Positions 1 through 6,336 of a stretch of DNA of 11,811 nucleotides are shown here, one piece after another (position 1 is the stretch's first letter; each line of letters starts with the position of its first letter). The stretch is taken from positions 1 to 11,811 of the forward strand of contig WFYM01000149.1 in the NCBI GenBank assembly GCA_015490115.1. Reading direction: 5' to 3'. The DNA is from Aquificaceae bacterium. GTDB taxonomy: Bacteria; Aquificota; Aquificia; Aquificales; Aquificaceae. A program made the position numbers and the translations under genes. The notes under the pieces are model-generated. The model was not told the origin of the DNA. It saw only the letters and a list, made by a program, of their open reading frames with translations, and did no database searches.

Positions 1-3
1 ATC

Positions 4-31
4 TTGCAAATACGCATTAAAATGTTATATT
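4..31 (+). promoter_or_regulatory. Putative sigma-70-type promoter for the protease gene pair
   Basis: A TTGCAA box at 4-9 (4 of 6 matches to TTGACA) is followed after 16 nt by TATATT at 26-31 (5 of 6 matches to TATAAT). A TG at 23-24, one base before the -10 box, gives an extended -10. The surrounding 1-55 is very AT-rich, unlike the rest of the window. Transcription would start near 38 and leave a leader of about 30 nt with a strong Shine-Dalgarno (AAGGGGG, 57-63), seven bases before the ATG at 71. AT-rich DNA gives promoter-like matches by chance, so this is a candidate only. Confidence 0.5.
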
Positions 32-70
32 AAAATAAAATTTAAAAGATTTTAGAAAGGGGGTTGGGTC

Positions 71-2263
71 ATGAAGATCTTGACCTTCCTCTTGATACTT
101 CTCACATTAGCTTTTGGTAGTCTTCATAAACTTGATTATGAGCTCCTGAAAATGGTCAAGGAGAGGACAGAAATCCTTACAGCTAAAAGCTTCTCCTTGA
201 AGTCTGTCGGAAAAGATCTCACTGTGAGGAAGGTTAAGATCCTCACAAAGGATGGAAAGGTTAAGGTTGTAAACCTCTCGGAGAGAACCCTTGCGGACCT
301 GATGAACGACCCGAACATAGTCTACATAGAAGCACCAAGGCTTCTTAGTTTGAAAAACGATATAGTCAGAGATATTTCTTACGGGGTTCATGGGAACACA
401 TCTCTGACCATAAATGGCACCAACTACTTCGTTTACGTGAACCCTTCGGGTGTAACTACACTTATATCAAATACCTGCACTTTGGTTGGTCAAGTTCTCT
501 CCTCAGACCTCTTCCAGTGTTCAGGTCCAGAAACTCTAAATATAAGTCAAGACTTCAGAGCTGTTGTAATAGGGGTAGATAAGGCAAATATTTCAGGTTA
601 TTCCGAAATCTACTTAGTCGGAACAAAAGGCACTTTAACTTCAAACGACGGAACTGGAGTCATCGTTGGAGTGATCGACACCGGTATAAACTTCTGCCAT
701 CCTGCTTTTCTGGATGCTAACGGGAACACGAGAGTTAAGTTTTTTGGTTTTACTATGACACAAGAGATGGCATATTATCTTTGTTTTTCTTCTGATCCTC
801 AGACTTGTTGTCAAAGTCTTGGAGGTAACTATGATCCAACCACATGGATATGTGAATTTGATTCAGCAGAAATAAACAATAAGATTCAAAACAATGATTG
901 TTTTTGGGATTATGACGGTCACGGAACTCACGTTGCTGGTACAGCTGCTGGATCCGACTCAGGCTCCTTTTTCGGCACTGGTATAGCACCGGGTGCGGAC
1001 CTTGTAATCTTCATGACAGATCTTTCTGACGTCGATATAATAGAAGGTCTCAGATGGATAAAAAGGAAAGCACAGGAACTTGGAAAACCTGCGGTTGTAA
1101 ATATGTCTTTAGGAGGTCACTATGATCCGCATGATGGAACAGGTCTTCTCGACAGAAAAATAGATGAACTCTCCGGTCCGGGTTTCGTTGTAGTGGTCGC
1201 TGCTGGTAATGAAGGTAACGAACCGATTCACGCTTATACTACGAAAACTTCAGATTTTATATCTATAAAAGTCCCGCACTTTGCAGCTATAGCTGGTTGG
1301 TATGAAAATCCTTCACGTTGGAGAATAGAGGTGTGTGAATCAGGAACTCAAAACTGTGTAGGAGCTATTTCAGGAAGTGACATGGAACTTCCTCAACCAG
1401 TTGGAAATACAGGTTGTAAAGCTCAAGTCTTTGCTTCTATGGTGAAGGATCCCCTTAACAAAGATGGAAGATTTCTAATACTTATAAAATGCATCGAAGA
1501 AAGAAATCTTGAAATAAAACTTACTCAAACACGTGGTTACATTACAAGAGTAGATATGTGGATTTTTTATAGTAATAGTACTTTCTTGTCAAATAATGCA
1601 AAGGATCCATATGGAGGTTACAAATTCACCGTTGCGTCTCCCGGAACAGCAAAGAGGGCTATAACTGTGGGTGCTATAAACTCAAGACCAGATAGTGTGC
1701 TTGATCAGTGGTTTGAGTGGTTTGGATTTGACACTTTCCTGAACCTTGGAAAGATAGCCAACTTCTCTTCGAGAGGTCCGACAAGAGACGGAAGGATAAA
1801 ACCAAACGTTGTTGCAGGAGGAGCTTGGGTATGTAGTGCAAATGCATGGTTATTCCCTTCGTTTATCCTTGATTGTGATGCGAATGGTGAATATATAGCT
1901 TTTCCGGGAACCTCCATGGCAACTCCGGTCGTTACGGGTCTTGTCGCTCTGTATCTTCAAAGTAACCCTCAGGCTACACCTGAAGATGTAAAGAAGTGGC
2001 TCACTTCGAACGCGGAAAGAGACGTATGGGATTTTGGAATAAGCTATCCCAACGAAATATACGGTTACGGTAAAGCGGTGTGGTCTGATACCGTAGGAAC
2101 TTCAGGCTCTTCTCAAGATCCTAAAGTACCTATACCTGAAACAGTCAGAGGAATAGGTGGTGGCGGTGGTGGCGGATGCTCCACCGTTGGTTCAGGTCAC
2201 GTTCTGATCTCCCTTATTCTGGTCAGCTTCTTGGCAAGGTTGAGGAGGTGGTTCCGCTCCTGA
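71..2263 (+). CDS. Secreted subtilisin-family (S8) serine protease with C-terminal sorting tail
   Basis: A 730-residue exported endopeptidase. Residues 1-16 form a signal peptide. Residues about 20-96 look like an I9-type prodomain ending in VYIEAP (84-89). The catalytic domain has the full triad: Asp203 (VIDTG), His284 (HGTHVAG) and Ser615 (GTSMATP), with oxyanion Asn380 (AAGN). Two insertions enlarge the core: a Cys-rich one between Asp and His (about 230-280) and a longer one after Asn380 (about 390-520). Fourteen cysteines outside the tail suggest disulfides and an oxidising location. Residues 694-730 are a tripartite sorting tail (separate entry). Start: ATG at 71 with AAGGGGG seven bases upstream. 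The gene is more AT-rich than its neighbours, especially in the insertions, suggesting transfer or fast evolution. The next gene encodes a protein resembling its prodomain. The S8 assignment is firm; the substrate is unknown. Confidence 0.95.
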   Translation: MKILTFLLILLTLAFGSLHKLDYELLKMVKERTEILTAKSFSLKSVGKDLTVRKVKILTKDGKVKVVNLSERTLADLMNDPNIVYIEAPRLLSLKNDIVRDISYGVHGNTSLTINGTNYFVYVNPSGVTTLISNTCTLVGQVLSSDLFQCSGPETLNISQDFRAVVIGVDKANISGYSEIYLVGTKGTLTSNDGTGVIVGVIDTGINFCHPAFLDANGNTRVKFFGFTMTQEMAYYLCFSSDPQTCCQSLGGNYDPTTWICEFDSAEINNKIQNNDCFWDYDGHGTHVAGTAAGSDSGSFFGTGIAPGADLVIFMTDLSDVDIIEGLRWIKRKAQELGKPAVVNMSLGGHYDPHDGTGLLDRKIDELSGPGFVVVVAAGNEGNEPIHAYTTKTSDFISIKVPHFAAIAGWYENPSRWRIEVCESGTQNCVGAISGSDMELPQPVGNTGCKAQVFASMVKDPLNKDGRFLILIKCIEERNLEIKLTQTRGYITRVDMWIFYSNSTFLSNNAKDPYGGYKFTVASPGTAKRAITVGAINSRPDSVLDQWFEWFGFDTFLNLGKIANFSSRGPTRDGRIKPNVVAGGAWVCSANAWLFPSFILDCDANGEYIAFPGTSMATPVVTGLVALYLQSNPQATPEDVKKWLTSNAERDVWDFGISYPNEIYGYGKAVWSDTVGTSGSSQDPKVPIPETVRGIGGGGGGGCSTVGSGHVLISLILVSFLARLRRWFRS
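2150..2260 (+). other. C-terminal sorting/anchoring signal of the protease (Gly7-Cys, hydrophobic helix, Arg cluster)
   Basis: This stretch codes for protease residues 694-730. Seven consecutive glycines (696-702) are followed by Cys703, a hydrophobic segment (about 709-722) and a basic end with Arg723, 725, 726 and 729. The order of small-residue motif, transmembrane helix and arginine cluster is that of the GlyGly-CTERM, MYXO-CTERM and Synerg-CTERM tails, which are processed by rhombosortases or exosortase-like enzymes and lead to surface attachment. The Gly run followed directly by Cys looks closest to the Cys-containing classes, but I cannot fix the class without profile searches. No processing enzyme is encoded in this window. 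Confidence 0.65.
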
Positions 2264-2547
2264 TCTTTTTTCTCCTCTCCTGCTCCTCAAAACCCTTTTA
2301 TGACAAGTGGGACTACGATGTGAGGAGGTGGTATGAGGAGGGAAAACAAAAAGAAAGGGAGTTTAAAGTCCTCCTCAGGGACATAGAATGCTTCGAAAAG
2401 ATAAAGAACAGATTCAAGGTGGTAGGTCAAGCTCCCTCGACCGTGATCGTTGTGAGGCTCTCGAGAGAGGAACTCGTTGAAATATCAAAAGACAGATGCG
2501 TTAAATACATAGAAGCTCCGAAACCCGTTCACCTCAAGGGCTCTTGA
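2248..2547 (+). CDS. Small putative lipoprotein resembling the S8 protease prodomain (I9 inhibitor-like)
   Basis: About 99 residues from a GTG at 2248, which overlaps the protease end by 16 nt. AAGG eight bases upstream could serve as Shine-Dalgarno. The in-frame ATG at 2176 would give 123 residues and a longer, basic n-region, so the start is uncertain. A hydrophobic stretch ends in LLSC followed by Ser-Ser, a lipobox, so the mature protein probably begins at that Cys and is membrane-anchored. Its mature part matches the protease prodomain: KWDYDV against KLDYEL near the start, and in the last 32 aligned residues 14 identities by my hand count, including a shared YIEAP. Free-standing I9-type proteins are known protease inhibitors or folding helpers. 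By inference it restrains or helps fold the neighbouring protease. It could instead be a leftover prodomain from a decayed second protease gene. Confidence 0.7.
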   Translation: MVPLLIFFLLSCSSKPFYDKWDYDVRRWYEEGKQKEREFKVLLRDIECFEKIKNRFKVVGQAPSTVIVVRLSREELVEISKDRCVKYIEAPKPVHLKGS

Positions 2548-2554
2548 GTATAAT
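2528..2554 (+). promoter_or_regulatory. Putative promoter just upstream of metG
   Basis: A perfect TATAAT lies at 2549-2554, directly after the stop of the small lipoprotein gene. The best -35 candidate is TTCACC at 2528-2533 (4 of 6 matches), with a short 15 nt spacer. Transcription would start near 2561, only a few bases before the metG ATG at 2564. No Shine-Dalgarno is visible before that ATG, so the message could be nearly leaderless. The -10 match is strong and the -35 weak. Confidence 0.45.
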
Positions 2555-2563
2555 ATCCTCACC

Positions 2564-4039
2564 ATGGGAAAGTTCTACGTCACAACGCCCATATACTACG
2601 TCAACGACGTTCCCCACATAGGACACGCCTATACGACGATAGCTGCGGACACGCTCGCGAGGTTCTACAGGCAGAGGGGCTTTGAAGTTTACTTTTTGAC
2701 CGGAACGGACGAACACGGTTTGAAGATCCAAAAGTCCGCGGAAGAAAAGGGGATGGACCCAAAAGAACTCGCGGACAGAAACTCGGAGAATTTTAAAAAG
2801 CTCTGGGAGTTCCTCCGCATAGAGTATACCAAGTTCATAAGGACGACGGACCCTGAGCATGTCGAGTTTGTAAAAGAAGTCTTTGCAAAGAGCTACGAAA
2901 AGGGGGACGTATACCTCGGAGAATACGAAGGCTGGTATTGTGTCGGCTGTGAGGAGTTCAAGTCCGAAAAGGAACTTCTCGAAGGAAATAAGTGTCCCAT
3001 ACACCTCAAGCCCTGCGAATACATAAAGGAACCCTCATACTTCTTCAGGCTGAGTGCATACGAAAAGAAGCTAATAGAGCTTTACGAGGAAAACCCTGAC
3101 TTTGTGAGACCCAAAGAGAGGAGGAACGAGATAGTCTCCTTCGTAAAGCAGGGTCTCAAAGACCTTTCCGTCACGAGACCAAGAAGCAGGGTAAGGTGGG
3201 GCATAGAGGTTCCCTTCGATCCCGACCACACTATATACGTTTGGTTCGACGCCCTCTTCAACTACATCTCAGCCCTCGGTGATCTGAGGACAAAGTTCTG
3301 GCCCGCTGACGTCCACATAGTCGGGAAGGACATCCTCAGGTTCCACACCGTTTACTGGCCAGCCTTTTTGATGTCGACAGGATACGACCTTCCGAAGACC
3401 GTCTTCGGACACGGGTGGTGGACGGTAGAAGGCAAGAAGATGTCAAAGACACTCGGGAACGTGGTAGACCCTTACGAGGTGGTAAAGGAGTACGGTCTCG
3501 ACGAGCTGAGATACTTCCTCCTGAGGGAGGTCCCCTTCGGTCAGGACGGTGACTTCTCAAAAGAAGCTCTCCTGAACCGCATAAACGGAGAACTCGCAAA
3601 CGAGATAGGAAACCTCTTCAGCAGGGTCGTCTCCATGGTAGGGAGATACCTCGGCGGTGAGGTGAGCGGGAAACCCGAAAGCTCGTATCTGAACCTCGCA
3701 AGTGAGGTATCGGAAAACTATTTAAAGTTCATGGAAGGGCTGAACTTCTACAGGGCTATAGAGGAGGTCCTGAAGCTCACCAGCTTCCTAAACAGGTTCG
3801 TTGACGAGAAGGCTCCTTGGGAACTCGCAAAGAGGGGAGACCCTAAGCTGAGTGACGTTTTATATACCCTTACAGACGGTCTTTTCCTTGTGAGCTGGAT
3901 GCTAAGACCGATTATGCCTCGCAAGATGGAGGAAGCCCTGCAGATGATAGGGGTGGAAAAGATCCCGAAGGAGCCAAAGCCCTCTCAGATAAAGACTTAC
4001 AGAACGAAGGGCAAAAAGATACTCTTCCCGAAAAGGTAA
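2564..4039 (+). CDS. metG: Methionyl-tRNA synthetase, catalytic subunit type
   Basis: Charges initiator and elongator tRNA-Met with methionine in the cytoplasm (class Ia synthetase, 491 residues). The HIGH motif is at residues 18-21 and the KMSKS loop reads KMSKT at 292-296. A zinc knuckle in the connective-peptide region has Cys126, Cys129, Cys144 and His147, so the second pair is CxxH. The helical anticodon-binding domain fills about 340-470. The protein stops there and lacks the C-terminal Trbp111-like tRNA-binding and dimerisation domain of the E. coli enzyme (about 677 residues). As I recall the family, this matches Aquifex, where that domain is a separate beta subunit; no such gene is in this window. 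The ATG at 2564 is chosen because the conserved FYVTTPIYYVND segment begins three residues later. The stop is nine bases before the nuclease start. Confidence 0.97.
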   Translation: MGKFYVTTPIYYVNDVPHIGHAYTTIAADTLARFYRQRGFEVYFLTGTDEHGLKIQKSAEEKGMDPKELADRNSENFKKLWEFLRIEYTKFIRTTDPEHVEFVKEVFAKSYEKGDVYLGEYEGWYCVGCEEFKSEKELLEGNKCPIHLKPCEYIKEPSYFFRLSAYEKKLIELYEENPDFVRPKERRNEIVSFVKQGLKDLSVTRPRSRVRWGIEVPFDPDHTIYVWFDALFNYISALGDLRTKFWPADVHIVGKDILRFHTVYWPAFLMSTGYDLPKTVFGHGWWTVEGKKMSKTLGNVVDPYEVVKEYGLDELRYFLLREVPFGQDGDFSKEALLNRINGELANEIGNLFSRVVSMVGRYLGGEVSGKPESSYLNLASEVSENYLKFMEGLNFYRAIEEVLKLTSFLNRFVDEKAPWELAKRGDPKLSDVLYTLTDGLFLVSWMLRPIMPRKMEEALQMIGVEKIPKEPKPSQIKTYRTKGKKILFPKR

Positions 4040-4048
4040 AATATTCTG

Positions 4049-4603
4049 ATGAGGAAGGTCCTCTCTTACATTCTCGTCCTTTTGGTCCTCTATACTTTTT
4101 ACGAGCTTTCTGAAGCTCAGTTCAAGAAAATAGGGAAAAAGCACGTTGAAGAGAGGGTCCCCTGCAAAGTGATCAAGGTTTACGACGGGGACACCTTCAA
4201 GTGCAGGCTAAAAAGCGGTGAGGAGATAAGGGTGAGGCTGATAGGTGTGGACACGCCCGAGAGCAGGGTAAACCCCAAGGCAAAAAGAGACGCTGAGCGA
4301 ACAGGACTCAGCCTCAAACACATAATAAGGCTAGGCAAGAAGGCGACCGAGTTCACAAAGAAACTCATACCACCCGGGACGGTCGTTTACCTCGAGACGG
4401 ACGTCCAGATCCACGACAGATACGGGAGGCTCCTCGCCTACGTCTACCTACCGGACGGGAGAATGCTGAACGAGGTCCTCTTGGAGGAAGGCTACGCCAA
4501 GATGATGACGATACCGCCGAACGTAAAATACGTTGAGAGGTTCAGAAAGGCTCAGAGGAAGGCTATCTTGGAAGGGAGGGGTCTCTGGAGCGAGGGTATG
4601 TGA
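4049..4603 (+). CDS. Secreted thermonuclease (staphylococcal nuclease-like, SNase domain)
   Basis: A 184-residue calcium-dependent phosphodiesterase of the SNase family, expected to cut DNA and RNA. An N-terminal hydrophobic segment (about 4-19) ending near Ser-Glu-Ala acts as signal peptide or membrane anchor, so it probably works in the periplasm or outside the cell. The catalytic pattern is intact: YDGDT at 45-49 (metal-binding Asp), Arg63 in RLIGVDTPE with Asp68 and Glu71, and Arg127 in DRYGR. These match Asp21, Arg35, Asp40, Glu43 and Arg87 of the S. aureus enzyme. It lies nine bases after metG, and its stop overlaps the next start as TGATG, so it is co-transcribed with housekeeping genes. 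Nutrient scavenging is plausible but not shown. AAAAGG about twelve bases upstream is a weak ribosome site. Confidence 0.93.
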   Translation: MRKVLSYILVLLVLYTFYELSEAQFKKIGKKHVEERVPCKVIKVYDGDTFKCRLKSGEEIRVRLIGVDTPESRVNPKAKRDAERTGLSLKHIIRLGKKATEFTKKLIPPGTVVYLETDVQIHDRYGRLLAYVYLPDGRMLNEVLLEEGYAKMMTIPPNVKYVERFRKAQRKAILEGRGLWSEGM

Positions 4604-5163
4604 TGGGCTACTTTCCTGTATTTGTAGACTTATCCAATAGGAAGGTTCTTGTCGTAGGCGGTGGTAAGGTGGCGACGAGGAAGGTAAAGAGCCTCCTCAA
4701 GTTCACCGAAAACGTGACGGTTGTAGCTCCCGAAACTACGGAGGAGATCGAGAAGCTTGCGAAGGAGGGAAGGATAAAGCTAAGGAAGAGGAAGTTCATC
4801 TCCTCGGATCTAAAAGGTGTTTTCCTCGTTATTGTAGCCGTAAACAAAGAAAACCTCCAGAGGAGAATATTCAAGCTCTGCGAAAAGAGGGGTATCCTCT
4901 GCAACGCGGTCGACTCCCCGAACTGGTGCAGTTTCATATTCCCCTCCCTCGTCGTGAGGGACAGCCTCGTTGTAGGGATAACTACCGGTGGGAAGGCTCC
5001 CGCAGTATCGAAGAGGGTAAGGGAACTCATAGAGAGGTGCATACCCGAAGATATAGGTAAGGTCCTCGAAGAAATTTCCGAGAAAAGGAAAAAACTGCCG
5101 AAAGGTGAGAGAAGAAGGAGGTTAATAACCCGTATGGTCGAGAGGCTGATCCCTTATGGTTGA
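4603..5163 (+). CDS. Precorrin-2 dehydrogenase / sirohydrochlorin ferrochelatase (single-domain siroheme synthase)
   Basis: Catalyses NAD-dependent oxidation of precorrin-2 to sirohydrochlorin and probably iron insertion, giving siroheme for sulfite or nitrite reductases. The 186 residues correspond to the N-terminal CysG(A)/Met8p module without the methyltransferase module. The Rossmann segment has GGGKVATRK at about 19-27. The conserved AVD in the NAVDSPNWCSF segment places Asp104 at the same number as the catalytic Asp104 of E. coli CysG. FPSLVVRDSLVVGITTGG then matches the family. I chose the ATG at 4603, which overlaps the nuclease stop (TGATG) and has GAGGG six bases upstream; a GTG at 4600 directly before it is also possible. 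It overlaps the DUF501 gene by eight bases. The uroporphyrinogen methyltransferase must be encoded elsewhere. Confidence 0.93.
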   Translation: MGYFPVFVDLSNRKVLVVGGGKVATRKVKSLLKFTENVTVVAPETTEEIEKLAKEGRIKLRKRKFISSDLKGVFLVIVAVNKENLQRRIFKLCEKRGILCNAVDSPNWCSFIFPSLVVRDSLVVGITTGGKAPAVSKRVRELIERCIPEDIGKVLEEISEKRKKLPKGERRRRLITRMVERLIPYG

Positions 5164-5614
5164 GGTGGTTGAAACACCGATAGTTGTTTACGAGAAGGGG
5201 ATCCACAGACCCGAGCCTACGAGGTTCTGGATACTCGATAAGAAGGTAAGGGGAGAGATATCCAAGCTCGAAGCGGAAGGGTGGATAAAGAAGTTTTCCG
5301 AGATGATAACGAAGGACGAAAAGCTCTTCGAATTTTTCGTAAAGCTCCACGAAAAGGAAATAAAAAAGAGGGAAAAGATACTAAAGGAAAAGTTCCCAGA
5401 GGTATACTACGGGACGGGTAAGTGGGACAAAGTCTGCAAGAGGGTCCTCCTCGACCCGGAGGTCGGCATAGGGGGTATAAGGAGGTTCAGGGAAAAACCT
5501 TTCAAGGTCAGGTGCCTCCACCTCTGGACCGCGTACCACTTAGGGGATCCCGACTTCAGGAATCCTATAGGTGAGTTCGTCCTCTCTAAGATCGGAGCTT
5601 CCTGCAGAAGGTGA
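5156..5614 (+). CDS. DUF501 family protein of unknown function
   Basis: A 152-residue cytoplasmic protein without signal peptide or membrane segment. It fits the DUF501 family by pattern: VVETP near the N-terminus, ISKLEAEGWI (35-44), a charged helical middle with LHEKEIKKRE (64-73), a GIGGIRRF segment (104-111), KVRCLH with Cys120 and His122, and NPIGE at 136-140. No activity is known for this family; in Actinobacteria it is often encoded near enolase, ftsB and a Ppx/GppA phosphatase. The N-terminal Cys-containing region that I recall from actinobacterial members is absent. An in-frame stop lies nine bases before the ATG, so no upstream extension is possible. Cys94, Cys120 and Cys150 remain. 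The start overlaps the siroheme synthase gene by eight bases, suggesting translational coupling. Its 3' end overlaps trmI on the other strand. Confidence 0.8.
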   Translation: MVEVVETPIVVYEKGIHRPEPTRFWILDKKVRGEISKLEAEGWIKKFSEMITKDEKLFEFFVKLHEKEIKKREKILKEKFPEVYYGTGKWDKVCKRVLLDPEVGIGGIRRFREKPFKVRCLHLWTAYHLGDPDFRNPIGEFVLSKIGASCRR

Positions 5615-6326
5615 GGTAGGCTGTGTGTCCGACCATTGTGTCTTCAGGTCTTAGCCTCTCCGGAACGGTTTTGTAGTATCTGATCAGTATCTCGAGGACC
5701 TCCTCTCCCCCGAACATGTCCCTCAAGTTTTCGAGGAGGCGGGAGACCTGATTCGCCGTAGGCAAGAGGAAGCCTACGACACCCCCCGTCTTCAGAACCC
5801 TGTGGACTTTTTGAAGGTACGGGACGGGATCTTTGACGTCTACAAAGACGGCGTCGAAGAACTCCTCGGGAAGCTCAGCTTCGGCGAAGTCTCCGAGGTG
5901 GAACCTGACGTTTTCGCCCATCCCGAACTTCGAAAGGTTCCCCTTTGCAAGTTCGTAAAATTCTTCGACAACCTCGTAGGTGTAAACTTCCCCCGCCAGA
6001 GAGGAAAGAACAGCACACAAGGCACCGCTACCAGTCCCGAACTCTAAAACCCTCGAACCTTTGTCTATGCCGAGCTTGAAGGCTATGTAGAAGGCGTCCT
6101 TAGGGTAGACTATCTGGGTCTTCCTCGAAAAGCCGAGGAGTATTATGTCCTCGAGGGTGGGTCTGAAGACCTCGAACTTCCCCACCTTTACTCCCTCGGG
6201 CTTCCCTATTAAGTCTTTAAACTTCAGGACATCCTTCCTCACATTTAGGGAACCTGAAGGGTCGAGCCTCCTCAGATACCTCTTCTCCTCGTATCTTATT
6301 AGGACCCAGTCTCCCTCCTTCAGCAT
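5586..6326 (-). CDS. trmI: tRNA (adenine-58-N1)-methyltransferase TrmI
   Basis: Uses S-adenosylmethionine to make m1A58 in the T-loop of tRNA, a modification that stabilises tRNA in thermophiles. The 246-residue protein has a small N-terminal beta domain (about 1-60) and a class I Rossmann methyltransferase domain. Motif I is VLEFGTGSGAL at 93-103, the acidic residue after beta-2 is Glu118, and the motif IV region is FVDVKDP at 161-167. The ending RPEDTMVGHTAYLTF (226-240) is typical of TrmI. It is the last gene of the minus-strand operon, ten bases after the PATAN-repeat gene, with no strong Shine-Dalgarno. Its 3' end overlaps the DUF501 gene by 29 bases. Confidence 0.93.
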   Translation of the reverse strand: MLKEGDWVLIRYEEKRYLRRLDPSGSLNVRKDVLKFKDLIGKPEGVKVGKFEVFRPTLEDIILLGFSRKTQIVYPKDAFYIAFKLGIDKGSRVLEFGTGSGALCAVLSSLAGEVYTYEVVEEFYELAKGNLSKFGMGENVRFHLGDFAEAELPEEFFDAVFVDVKDPVPYLQKVHRVLKTGGVVGFLLPTANQVSRLLENLRDMFGGEEVLEILIRYYKTVPERLRPEDTMVGHTAYLTFCRKLRS

Positions 6327-6336
6327 GAAAAAGATC

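Noticed and set aside
2243..2271. Short inverted repeat AGGAG/CTCCT followed by six T, like a Rho-independent terminator at the protease end
   Set aside because: The stem is only 5 bp with a 9-base loop, and the T-run lies in codons for the hydrophobic part of the lipoprotein signal peptide (Phe-Phe). More likely coding than a terminator.
2150..2547. The small lipoprotein as a frameshifted continuation of the protease
   Set aside because: The protease ends with a complete sorting tail and stop, and the small gene has its own lipobox and resembles the protease N-terminus, not a missing C-terminus.
5156..5614. DsrC/TusE-type sulfur-carrier protein, suggested by position after siroheme synthase and a Cys near the C-terminus
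   Set aside because: The C-terminal CxxxxxxxxxxC arm and surrounding motifs of DsrC are absent; the ISKLEAEG, RCLH and NPIGE pattern fits DUF501 much better.
5802..6047. Plus-strand open frame inside trmI
   Set aside because: It is antisense to well-conserved methyltransferase motifs, has no recognisable domain, and reflects the base composition of the opposite strand.
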